Positions 11,513-21,200 of a stretch of DNA of 64,000 nt are shown here, one piece after another. Source of the stretch: Sipunculus nudus (lineage: Eukaryota; Annelida; Sipuncula; Golfingiida; Sipunculidae); the NCBI GenBank assembly GCA_026874595.1, contig CM049315.1, positions 76,829,901-76,893,900 of the forward strand. Direction: 5' to 3'. Within the stretch, counting starts at the first letter, position 1; every line of letters begins with the position of its first letter. The position numbers were made by a program, and so were the translations under genes. The notes under the pieces were generated by a model. The model was not told the DNA's origin. It was given only the letters and a program-made list of their open reading frames with translations, and made no database searches.

Positions 11513-12549
11513 TTAAAAATGACTGGCCTTAGACACAGTGGACATGGACTGAGATGTACCAATGGACTCTGCTGAACTATCAGGGCTACTAGTACTGGGT
11601 GACTGCGCTTTAAACTTCTTTTGACCATACTGATTTACATTCTTGTTTGTGAATGACTGGTTTGATTTGCTAGTAAAGGAAATTGTGTGTGTTAATGAAT
11701 AATCATCAGCTAATTGAGCAGCAATGTCAAGTGTTTCAGGACTTTTCTCATCAAGAAAAGTTTTAACATCTACGTTAATGCAGCGCTTGAATTCTTCTAG
11801 CAAAATCAACTGGCGCGAATTGTCATAAATTTTCATTACATTTTTAGAACTACACCAGCTATCAAACAACTGCTCTTTTGTCCTAACTAATTCGACGTTG
11901 GTCTGTTCTTTGCGCAATTTCTGAATTTCTGGCGGTAAGCCTCCGGAACTAACTCATAACCTTTAAGGATTAACCATTTTACCAAGTCATAGTCAGCAAC
12001 AGCTTCTACTGAAAGTTCTGTATAAATTTCTCTGGTCTTGCCAGTCAATACACTTTGTAACAGCATAGTCAAATTTTCCTTAGGCCATTTTAAATTTTCA
12101 GCTACCTTCTGAAAGTGTAAGAAATATTTATAACCTCTTTTTCTTGAAAAGGTCTAAATGTGCCTAGTAACATCAAAACCGTGAGTTGGGGCAGCTCTTA
12201 GACTATGTTCTAGTTTAAGTCCTGCTAACTCCAGTCGTTTTAACTCAATTTCTTTTTCTTTTTCTAGTCTTTCTCTTACTAACCTTTCATGTTCTTCCCT
12301 CTCTTCTCTTTGTTTATCTAATTCCCTCCCTTCTCTTTGTTTTTCTAATTCCCTCTCTTCTCTGTGTTTTTTAATTCTAACTGTTTTAATGCTAGCTCAT
12401 GTTGCTAGCTTTCTAAATTTTAAATTCTAATTGCATAGCAAGGCTGTCATTTTTTTATGTTTCAAATTCACTCTCTTCAATTAAACCTTTGCTAACTAGA
12501 TCTTGCACGATTTTAGCAATGATATCAGGCTTTCTCAAATACAGGCTTT
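11513..12549 (-). pseudogene. Gag of the Gmr1-like element
   Basis: On the minus strand the N-terminus reads KPDIIAKIVQDLVSKGLIEE. A highly charged Glu/Lys/Arg-rich segment (about 12235-12400) follows and would form a coiled coil. A capsid-like part comes next: FQKVAENLKWPKEN, LLQSVLTGKTREIYTELSVE, LILKGYELVPEAYRQKFRNC, KEQLFDSWCSSKNV and LILLEEFKRCINVDVKTFLD. This SCAN/retroviral-gag-like region is characteristic of a group of animal Ty3/gypsy elements. Stops and frameshifts, for example near 11890-11930 and in the coiled-coil segment, break it. The true start codon cannot be fixed because the leader and most of the 5' LTR are deleted. Confidence 0.8.
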
Positions 12550-12575
12550 ACCCAATGAAAAGGGCACCTGTAACA
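12550..12575 (-). repeat. 5' LTR stub (26 bp)
   Basis: The plus strand here matches the last 26 bp of the LTR at 8161-8186 with two mismatches and ends in GTAACA, followed by the target duplication ATGT (12576-12579). Gag-coding sequence begins immediately inside it. The rest of the LTR, the primer-binding site and the leader are therefore deleted. Confidence 0.75.
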
Positions 12576-14019
12576 ATGTTTATCCTCTCCCCTCCCAAAA
12601 AAGAAGAAAAACTAAAACTAAAATTACCATTGACAGTTGTTCGTTATACCCAGTTTAACTACATCCATAGTAAAAGTCCCTTTACAGTCTTAAACATATG
12701 CTTATAAAATATCTATTAAAAAAATCATATGATACAGTATTTCTCTAGCCCTGTAAGACTTATTTTAAGTCATCAATGTGGATTAAAGGAGACATCTGCA
12801 AACAATGATGATAGTTCGTCAGTAGAAAAATGCAATTTATCACCGACTGACAGGTTATTATACATCAGAAACTGCAGTAATATAACGCCTACTCCGAAGC
12901 AAAACCCATAGCTACTACGGTCTCAGCTCCATTTAGTGGACTGTTAATAGAGTAAGACGTAACATCTGCGTATACTTTTGTTCTAAAGGTCACCATTTTT
13001 ACGGGAGACTGAAGGTAACATATACAGAAATTATGATATTGGTATCAATTGTCCTGACAGAAGGACTGGAATTAATTTGAAAGTAATGATTACCGATATC
13101 CAAATATTAGTGCAAGCATCACGGCATGCAGAAACTGATTAAGGTTCTTGAACCTTCATATCCCTCCCACATTCACACTAATCTACATCAAAACGTGAGT
13201 CCTCACGTTTAATTGCCTTTGACATAAAGTGAATCTGTTATAGATGTAACTTCAGTCGCCATGACAACAAAGGATATTAATTTTTTCTTTATGTACGGAA
13301 ATGGGCGTAATTGCTTTCTTAGGACTCGTATGTTTTAGTGGCCACAAACATCGAAAAACTAAGATTAGGTTATTTTGTGCGACGGAAATATTTCAAAAAT
13401 GGCACCAGAGCAGAGTGATAGTGGACACTTGGACATTGTGTAACCCGTAGTAACCTTATCTCTTGCTTTCCAAAAATTGTCCGGATAAAAGTATTTTAAA
13501 CCCATCAGGAGCGAAGAGGTTTTCTTATGCGTGGACTTCTGGGATAGCACTTAAAACGTGTCTTTGACAGCTGTCGCGTTTTCACATAAGGATCTCCCGT
13601 GAGATGTAACGAGACTCCTTCTTTCCTTTTTGAACGATTCTTATTTTTATCGATTGGGCAATAACATCTTACATGAGGCCTTCCCCGAAAATGTCAGCTT
13701 CATTAAGAACTGATAAATCTGACTCCCATCAAGAGAGAAGCCATGTTTAGCACCTAATTGCAGCGTAATATGAGAGCAAATTAACCCATGCACTCGCGGT
13801 ACCATTCCAAAGTATTCGGTAACATTCACAGAAAAACACTTGGACTTTCCTCTGACAGTCTGCAAGGTTTTATTCTGAGGATATGACACTTTTTCCCGCT
13901 CTGGATGTATCTTATTACTGGGGAAGATGGTTCCAAAATTGTAAATAATAATCTACTTGCACGGTCTAAACCGCACGTTGACAGTTAACTTTAGTTTTCA
14001 CCTGCCCGGAAAATGTGAA
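12576..14019. other. Unassigned DNA downstream of the retroelement
   Basis: It begins with the right ATGT target duplication (12576-12579). The rest is A+T-rich, and its short open frames on both strands have no recognisable content. Confidence 0.4.
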
Positions 14020-14660
14020 ATGCTTTGCCTTCGATGATTTCCCAAACGGCCAAAACAGATTTCTACCAACAGATGAGTCAAATGCCGGCGTTGAATCTAA
14101 AACAAGCTGAGTCACGTGGGAGAGGGACGCACGGTTGTTGCACACAGAACAACAGCGGGCCTAGCATCATTCGCCTAAGAAAATCTACGATGTCTAAAGA
14201 CAATGTGAATGCGATATTGATGACCCCGAGCCTGAATCTATGATGCGAAAAGCGAGGAAGGCGAGCGTTTAGATAGCCCATACGGCTCAAAGCTCCTAGA
14301 CGCTGGACCCATTATGCAAGGCCCATTACCCCCTTAGCTGGACTGAAGAAGCCTAACCAGCCCGTATTCAGAAAGCGTGTCCCCAAAACAAAGGATGGGG
14401 ATCTAAGATCGCCCTCCCTATTGGTTTCTGGGCAAATAACAAAATATATGTTGTATTGTCATTTCTCAGCGTTAGACAGCCTACCGATCTCAAGTGTGTT
14501 AACCAATTACAGTGTAAAGGCTCAACCAGAGGATTCCCTAGATAAGGGTAAGCGAAACATGTATCTCGTGTCACCCGGCCAACAGAAGCTGGGGATGCCG
14601 GGATTTGTGACGAGGTTAGGTCCACGCCCAGTAGGTGGCACTGTCTAATGCCTGATTATG
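14020..14660. other. G+C-richer island without coding signal
   Basis: Base composition is clearly different from the neighbouring DNA for about 640 bp. Overlapping open frames on both strands of similar length argue against one real exon. The island contains TGAGTCACGTG (about 14109-14119), joining an AP-1-like and an E-box-like word, and a CTCF-like site at 14628. It is a candidate regulatory or unannotated exon region, unproven. Confidence 0.3.
14628..14641 (+). promoter_or_regulatory. CTCF-like binding motif
   Basis: CCAGTAGGTGGCAC matches the CTCF core consensus CCASYAGRKGGCRS at all 14 positions. CTCF exists in molluscs and other bilaterians. Occupancy cannot be judged from sequence. 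Confidence 0.4.
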
Positions 14661-15033
14661 ATTGATGACGTGCTTTTGGAAAGCTGCCTGGATTCCATGT
14701 TCTCTCTGCACCCATAAATACATTTGGTAACTCATTGTTTGAAAACAATACAATGTATTTCCTGTAAAACAGACTAAATCTTTTTATTTCCCATTACTAA
14801 ATTTCCCGACTTTCATGTCTGGTACGCCGCAACTAGACCATCGGCCTATAGAAAGGACTCAAAACTATGTAAGGGTCTTATGAACAGAGTTAAGTTTTAA
14901 CCTAATATGATATATTATGTTTCTTAGGTACAATTTGACATAGTCTTTTTCTTAATGCTAAAACACACACTATATTTTGGTATAATATGAGTTTGCGATT
15001 TCCTAAAACCTTTGAATTAAAAGATCAAACAAA

Positions 15034-15036
<3 letters not shown>

Positions 15037-15093
<57 letters not shown>

Positions 15094-15094
15094 G
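15037..15094. repeat. (TA)n microsatellite
   Basis: An almost uninterrupted TA run. Confidence 0.95.
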
Positions 15095-15499
15095 TGAGGA
15101 ATTTAATTTTATTATGTCAATGAGGCATGCAATCAATATTTGACTACCACCGCAGATGTAGTCATATTTCCAAAATCAAAGTGATGAACAGAGGATACAG
15201 GACACAATAGTGCGTCACACGGCATCAAGTGAATCTTGAGTGCTGGTGACCTTTGACCTATGAACTCTAGCATTACTGGGAAGTAGCGAGTCATGTTAAA
15301 TTGTTCTTGCATAGATTATATTACAGTAACAGAATCTTAATATTGATCAAAACTCGTGTTACTAATTGTCGGCCAATATTTGCTAATGTGTCATTATAAA
15401 CATACAATGCAAGAACGTCCGTTCGATAATGGTAAACGACACACGTGACTAACAAGATTCCATACATTAACAACTTATATGACAAACGGTCCTGAAGTT

Positions 15500-15672
15500 T
15501 AAACGTTTTTTTTTTCGTTATATAAAGAGATGTTTGAATGGCCATGCTGGTCCATTTCATAGAGATATAGAACAAAAATACACAGGAAAAGTCAGATCAC
15601 CCTGTATGCAATCGAAACCGTGACCCTCTAATTGCCGGTCGTCTGCTCTACCACTGAGCTAAGAGGGATCCC
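15500..15672 (-). mobile_element. tRNA-derived SINE head or tRNA pseudogene
   Basis: On the minus strand, TTAGCTCAGTGGTAGAGC is a near-ideal tRNA D-arm and box A, and GGTTTCGATTGC lies at the place of box B. The intervening anticodon arm does not pair and the acceptor ends pair only partly, so this is not a functional tRNA. The downstream part (15500-15606) is taken as possible SINE body only by position. Confidence 0.5.
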
Positions 15673-16749
15673 CAACTTCCTTTGTGTATCAGCACACTAT
15701 CATAGGAACCAGCCAAGTGACGTCACTACTGGGACTGGTATTATACATATTACATGTGTCATCATCTTATACTTCACCCTCGGTTTGTCTGTCAGCAAAA
15801 GTACTGAACAGAATTTGTTTAAATTATAGACAGCATCCAAGGAACAATCCATTGAATTTGAAAAATCAGATTCATCATTTTGTTTTACGTCAAAGGATAC
15901 TATTATATTGTGACATACGGCTATTTCATTATAATAGGGCTATTAATAAGTGCTTTATTCTGGAGATGACCTGCTGATGACAGCAGTGTATACAATACAG
16001 CATTAAACGACTCCTGGCGGGGGTTTGATGCCTCCGACATCTGTTACGTATAGTTCTATGTTCTGTTAATTGTTAGCATGATAAAAATGATATGATATTT
16101 TTATGTCATTAAGAAGTCTTAATAATACTAGAGTGAATATCTTTGGATCTATCGAGATATATATACTGTAGTCTGGTAGCACCAAGACGTGTTTCATTCA
16201 AGTTATCAAGAACTTGGGCCGTCAGAACTAAGCCTTCGGTTTAACGTTAATAAACAGTAATAAGACAGGAATAACAACACGTCATCAAAAGTATTTGCTC
16301 ATTAAAATCTATTAAATCACTAATTATGTCTTACCATGCCTAAGTCCGAAATCTGTCATCTATATTTACCGCAAAACAAAGTTTGTTATATTCGCTGAAG
16401 TGTAATTAAAATACCTGAGTGTCAAACCTGAGAAATAAAAAGTTCTTCCTTTATGTCTGGCCCGTGTTGGTATAAACACCCTTTTTGGAAATATACATAA
16501 TTAACAGATTTTGTGATACAATCTATCCATATAATACTTAATAAGCTATGTTTTGCCCAACTATCAAATTGTCAAATACATTAAAATCAAATTACCTGTT
16601 TGTTCAAAGCATTTTGGTGGCGCTGTCTGTTGAATAAGGGTAGGGTAAAAATATAAACTTATACATTTTACACGGATTTTACCAGAAAACTAATATAACT
16701 TCATGACCCAGATGGTGGCATTCGGCAGTCTACAGGAAACATGAAACAT
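15673..16749. other. Unassigned A+T-rich DNA
   Basis: No coding, RNA or repeat signal could be supported here. Confidence 0.4.
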
Positions 16750-16860
16750 GAAATGCATGAAAACCACCGGCCTTGGACGGGCAACAACTACCCATTCTCA
16801 TAGCCATGCCGTGGAACGATCCCTTGTTTCCTTCGACTGTCCAGGTCCCCTGATGACCAT
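16750..16860 (-). mobile_element. SINE fragment, copy 2
   Basis: The minus strand carries GGCTATGAGAATGGGTAGTT, GCCCGTCCAAGGCCGGTGG and TTTTC. It parallels the block GGCCATGAGAATGGGTTGTA…GCCCGTCCAAGGTCGG of the copy at 32008. The tRNA-like head appears shortened and the 3' half is absent. Confidence 0.6.
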
Positions 16861-16964
16861 ATGATAAAAATGGTAAGCCTCCTTAGTTAAAGGTAGATAT
16901 AAGATATCATCTAAAAATCATAACCTCTGGTAGTCCAGCGGTTAAGCTCCCATAGTCGGGGGAA

Positions 16965-17110
16965 TTGTGGAAAAAAATGAAAGATGAATGAAAGATGGCA
17001 ATAGTGTTCTTTGGAGCTTAATGGTTAATTTTAGATATGGGGCCAACCTGAAAATAAATTATTTTGGACGAAATCTAAGATGGCACCCAAGATGGCCGCC
17101 GGATACTTGT
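16965..17110 (+). repeat. Dispersed repeat with CAAGATGGCCGCC, copy A
   Basis: Ordered blocks GAAAGATGAATGAAAGATGG, TTAGATATGGGGC, CAAGATGGCCGCCGGAT recur in inverted orientation at 20570-20745. This is a non-coding repeat family of unknown type. Confidence 0.6.
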
Positions 17111-17214
17111 GACTTGGATTATAATGTGTTTAAAAAGTATTGCAAGTAGTCTATTTCTATGTTTTTTGGGCTGAGAATTTCAATTTCATTTTTTGAGGTT
17201 TAAAACCTCTCCAG

Positions 17215-17382
17215 GTACAAACGAAAGGTAAAAAGCTCGGCTCTCTCTGCTGGCGACCAAGGTTCCATCTCCGGTGTTGGTATGAGAGTTTGTATGTAGT
17301 GGCCGACCCAGGGTCGGTGGTTTTCTCTGTGCCCTCTGATTCCACCCACCTCTATCCGAGCCATCCAGATTGCCTTGTATTT
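17215..17382 (+). mobile_element. SINE copy 3, 5' part (split by a solo LTR)
   Basis: It contains GCTCTCTCTGCTGGCGACCA, GGTTCCATCTCCGGTGT, GGGTCGGTGGTTTTCT, CCACCCACCTC and GAGCCAT in the order of the copy at 32008-32248. It stops at the LTR boundary, and the matching tail resumes at 18167 behind the LTR. Confidence 0.7.
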
Positions 17383-18166
17383 TGTTACGGATCCTAATAT
17401 AAACAGATCACGTATGCGTGATGAACACAAATTTTGTAATAGAGATAAAATCAGATTATGTAACACTAGGCAGCGTGAAATGTGTAGGGGAATGAATAAA
17501 GAAGTCAGTGTTTTTTTGTTAACAAATAACTATAATTTATTCTTAAAACATTACAATACACTAAATCAATACAATTATACAGTAAAACAGCGGTATAGCA
17601 ACAAGTCAATACAATCACAGAGAATATAAAGTATGTGCACAGAACCTGGATACCAACACCATCACAACGATAAGTCCTTTAAATGTAAACTCTCGGAGAA
17701 TTACAGTCCAGTGGAAAGTTCTTGCAACAACCTTGGAAAGTAAACTAAAGTCCAAATGCATAAAATCCAGGAGAAAGTCTTTAAAAATCTATAATTGTCG
17801 CATTCGACGGATAAGATCCTAAAATCTAACACACGCTTCTATCCGCTGGAATCTTCTCTGCTTTCTGCCCCCTGGTTCTAGAAAACAGCCCCTTTATATA
17901 CCTTCACACCCCAAGCCGAGAATTTTCCACTTCTCGAACAGTCAATAAGATCTGGCGTATTCACAGTAAACACGCGTTTCAGGAATTCTCTAGAAAGACA
18001 TCGCCGTGCCTCTACACCATAGTGTACACGTAATCTCGCCCCAAGCCAGCATAACAACAAGAGATCAACCAGTACAGATTAAACACAGAATGCAATACGC
18101 GGCCAGACACGAGCGCCACAACAGGAGTTACGACCGTGTCACATAATAAAAAGAGCACCTGTAACA
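17383..18166 (-). mobile_element. Solo LTR of the Gmr1-like family
   Basis: A 784-bp sequence bounded by TGTTAC and GTAACA aligns with the LTR at 7358-8186 over its whole length, with small indels. No internal element sequence adjoins either end, so this is a solo LTR left by recombination between two LTRs. The flanks ATTT (17379-17382) and ATTG (18167-18170) could be a decayed 4-bp duplication. Orientation is the same as the larger element. Confidence 0.85.
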
Positions 18167-18225
18167 ATTGGCTATATACTTAGTTGTACAATTCATGTAA
18201 AATTAATTTTATTTATTTATATTTT
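18167..18225 (+). mobile_element. SINE copy 3, 3' tail
   Basis: TTGTACAATTCATGTAAAAT corresponds to the tail TTGTACAATCTATGTATAAT of the intact copy ending at 32248. It continues the SINE interrupted at 17382. Confidence 0.65.
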
Positions 18226-20084
18226 TTTAAGACTCAATGCGTGCATCGTAGGATACACACAAATGTAGAAGCTCACACCTGTCAGGTTTATAGATTCAAT
18301 GTCTCTTTTTCCTTTAGGAAATGGTGCAGCTTTATTTGCATGATGACAGAATCAGTACATATATAGAGGGTCATAACATTATGCTGTAAGTCACACTTTC
18401 TTCTTAAAGGATATGTTTAGGTCTGTTGGCATCACTTTTTTTCTGAATGAGGATGAGTTTTTCGATACGATAAAGACGTATAAAGAACTGTCGTTAAACC
18501 ATCAGAGCGAATCTCTTTGTTTCTGCCAAGATTTCATAATTATGCCAATGAGACATCGACAGGGGTTCGAATCAGAATTAGCACACTTGTATAGATACTT
18601 GTGCAGTTTGCAGCCTGCTACTTTGGTAATATGGTCGATAAACTTTAACAATAAACTGTCATTGACCTTGCATTTCTCGTTGTTGTATTAAAGTATTTCA
18701 TTTGCTTAAACGTGATATTAGAAATAAGAACTATTTACCACTATTCATCACCATATGCACACGATGCAACATTGTAGATCGCAGTGAGCCTTGCACATAA
18801 GATAAAAAGAACCGATAGTAAGATGGAATTGTGTGTTTGACCAGAAGAAAATCGTTCTTGTCCTGCCTAATATTCAAGAACAGGTTATCAAACAGTTGCC
18901 TTCAAAATTATGAACTTTTATGTAATTAACTGTTCTATTCAGTCATAATAATATTCAGTAATAATATTTATAAATACTTTTTTTCTCATTAATGTATGTT
19001 CACTTGATGAAGCGAGTGGTGTGGAGTACAAGTTTCTCAAGCATTCCGCGGACATAAACAGGAACCTGTACAACGGTTGCTAGAGCACAGAAACTGAAAG
19101 CACAGAAATGTCACAATCAGCAATCACTTTTTTGAAAACTTAAACAAAAGTTCTTACTGAATTTAGGAGTTATCAATGATTTGGTGTGATGAAAACATGT
19201 ATCTAAAATGTGCATAACGTTAGAAAATGAAAGTATTTTGTTGACAAAACACATCATGTAAAGTAAACTCGTTGATAAGGTACCAGCTCTATATCACAAA
19301 TAAAGCACCACAGCTTAAGGCCGTGATATTTTACTGACACATTTGTTGATTCTTTCATACAAACATACAGTCTGAAGCCTGCATCATCAACACATCACAA
19401 AAAAGCAATCTGCAAAAGGTATCTATATATAAGTACAACGGTAACATTATCAAACATGTTGTGCGCCTCTAAATGTGTTGAAATCGTCTTCATGCCAGCA
19501 TACACTCTTAAAGCAGTACCATCAACTCATGGTAAAAGAAGCATAGAATCTATGAAGCAAACAGTTGTGAGCTTATCCTGTCATGCACGCATGTTTCTAA
19601 ATAAATTATGAATAACAGTAATTCCGTTGAAACAGATATGGTGATCATAAACATGTAACTAGTACATTAATATTAATTTCAACACAACTACTTGATATTT
19701 CCTGATAGCACCTAAAAAGGTTTACGAGAACTCCAAGTTGATCGTAAAATGTAATATCATGTCTGTAGATTTTCAAAAATCCTAACTATTCTTCACGGAT
19801 ATATCATGCCACTAATTCTATACCAGACAAGTTAGCTAAGTTTCTTTCATCTTTCACCTCTACAAAACAGTTATTAGTTCCGTTAGCATGCAAATAAAAG
19901 TGAATCCAAAAGAATAAATCTGAAATTTTAATATAATATAACCTAGCCAAGCAAATGACACTTCATTTGAAACTGCAGTATTCAACAAATTTTATCAAGT
20001 TTACCGTTGCTTTTCAAAGGCCCTTTTAGCACAACTTCAATACGTAAACATGTTAAAGGTATAGAAGTTGACATTTGTGAGCTT
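18226..20084. other. Unassigned A+T-rich DNA
   Basis: Short open frames only. The stretch 19825-20040 shares some words (TTAGCATGCAAATAAA) with 20265-20470, which may be an old duplication around the SINE at 20085. Nothing else is supported. Confidence 0.35.
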
Positions 20085-20215
20085 CTCTTATTAGATATAT
20101 TTTAAATGGATTGTACAATTAAAATTACTATTACAAGCCACTCTCCATAGATCGGTGGTGGCGTTCGGTAGTGTATAGAGGTGGAGGAATTCGTAGGTAA
20201 CGTAGAAAATCACAG
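20085..20215 (-). mobile_element. SINE fragment, copy 4
   Basis: On the minus strand TTCCTCCACCTC, ATGGAGAGTGGCTTGTAATA and TTGTACAATCCATTTAAAAT reproduce the core-to-tail half of the SINE seen at 3115 and 32008. The head is missing. Confidence 0.6.
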
Positions 20216-20569
20216 CCATTCGGTTTTAAACATCCTAATGATTAGTGTTAAAGGACATATGAAGTTCCCTATTTTACTCCAGATTTTGGCAGATAAGTTT
20301 CGTGCACCCATCACCTCTTCAAAGCATTTACATTCGTTAGCATGTAAATAAAGGGAAATAAAAAAAAGAAATATAAAAAATTACGATAAAAACTGTTCTA
20401 CAATTCAAGCATTATACATTATAATGTGGTAGTAAATATGGCAAATTTAGCCCAATTTCAATACAAACAACACAAAAAAATAAATTATACAGACTTGAAA
20501 TGTTTATAAATGAATTTCTCGACCCCTAAAACATAGAAATTGTGCACTTGCAATGCATTCTACGACAAA

Positions 20570-20745
20570 TATAACCGGGTGCATTCGTATTTTTTAAATC
20601 CGGCGGCCATCTCGGCCGCCATCTTGGATTTTGACTAAGATAGGATGAATTTCGCTTTGCCCCATATCTGAAAATATTGAGTATGTTTAGGACAACTATT
20701 ATGCCAAGTTTCATGCTTCTTTCATTCTTTTTGCACAATTCTTCT
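20570..20745 (-). repeat. Dispersed repeat with CAAGATGGCGGCC, copy B
   Basis: Inverted relative of 16965-17110. Minus strand: GAATGAAAGAAGCATGAAAC, CAGATATGGGGC, CCAAGATGGCGGCCGAGATG, GCCGCCGGAT. Confidence 0.6.
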
Positions 20746-21018
20746 CTTAACAGCAGCTGGACTTTGCCCAATACTTAGAGCGAATCATTTATGATCTGTC
20801 ATTATGTCAACAGATTTCATCTGAGGTGAAAAGGCCGTAACCACTGAGCAATACATGAATTTAACCAAATAGCGCTGTTATGTTGATTCATGTCTGGACT
20901 GCTATGGTTTTCATTGATTTTAACTATATGATGCCAGGTATAACCATACATTGTTTGCAATACCCGCTATCAAAATTAACCCAAACACCATTGTAATTAC
21001 CAACAAGTAGTATATGCC

Positions 21019-21200
21019 TATGTATGGTCATAAACACAAGTATTTTTTGAGGAAATTTATCTACTACGTTTTATGATTGAATGAAAAATATGTTTAATTG
21101 TTTTTTCTCCAGGGTGATAAATATATTTTAGGTATGGTCATAAGAAGCAATTAAATTTATCCTGGGAATATATCTGCTACGTGTTATTATCAAATGTGAA
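21019..21200. repeat. Diverged tandem duplication, ~108-bp spacing
   Basis: TATGGTCATAA…AAATTTATC…CTACTACGTTTTAT is followed by a second diverged copy (GGTATGGTCATAAGAAGCAA…CTGCTACGTGTTAT). Confidence 0.5.

Larger units (their letters stand above)
7358..12575 (-). mobile_element. Degenerate Gmr1-like Ty3/gypsy LTR retrotransposon
   Basis: A 5.2-kb insertion bounded by the 4-bp direct repeat ATGT (7354-7357 and 12576-12579). On the minus strand the order is 26-bp 5' LTR stub, gag, protease, integrase, reverse transcriptase, RNase H, polypurine tract, full 3' LTR. Integrase before reverse transcriptase is unusual for Ty3/gypsy but is the known arrangement of the Gmr1 clade. The RT and integrase sequences themselves are Ty3/gypsy in character. 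Stops, frameshifts, loss of most of the 5' LTR and an internal RT deletion make it non-autonomous and dead. A solo LTR of the same family is at 17383-18166. Confidence 0.9.

Noticed and set aside
12580-12605. A second polypurine tract just outside the retroelement
   Set aside because: The minus strand is purine-rich next to the LTR stub, but the ATGT target duplication lies between them. I take it as host sequence.
15607-15672. Functional tRNA gene on the minus strand
   Set aside because: The D-arm is excellent but the anticodon arm does not pair and the acceptor stem is broken. Treated as a SINE head or pseudogene.
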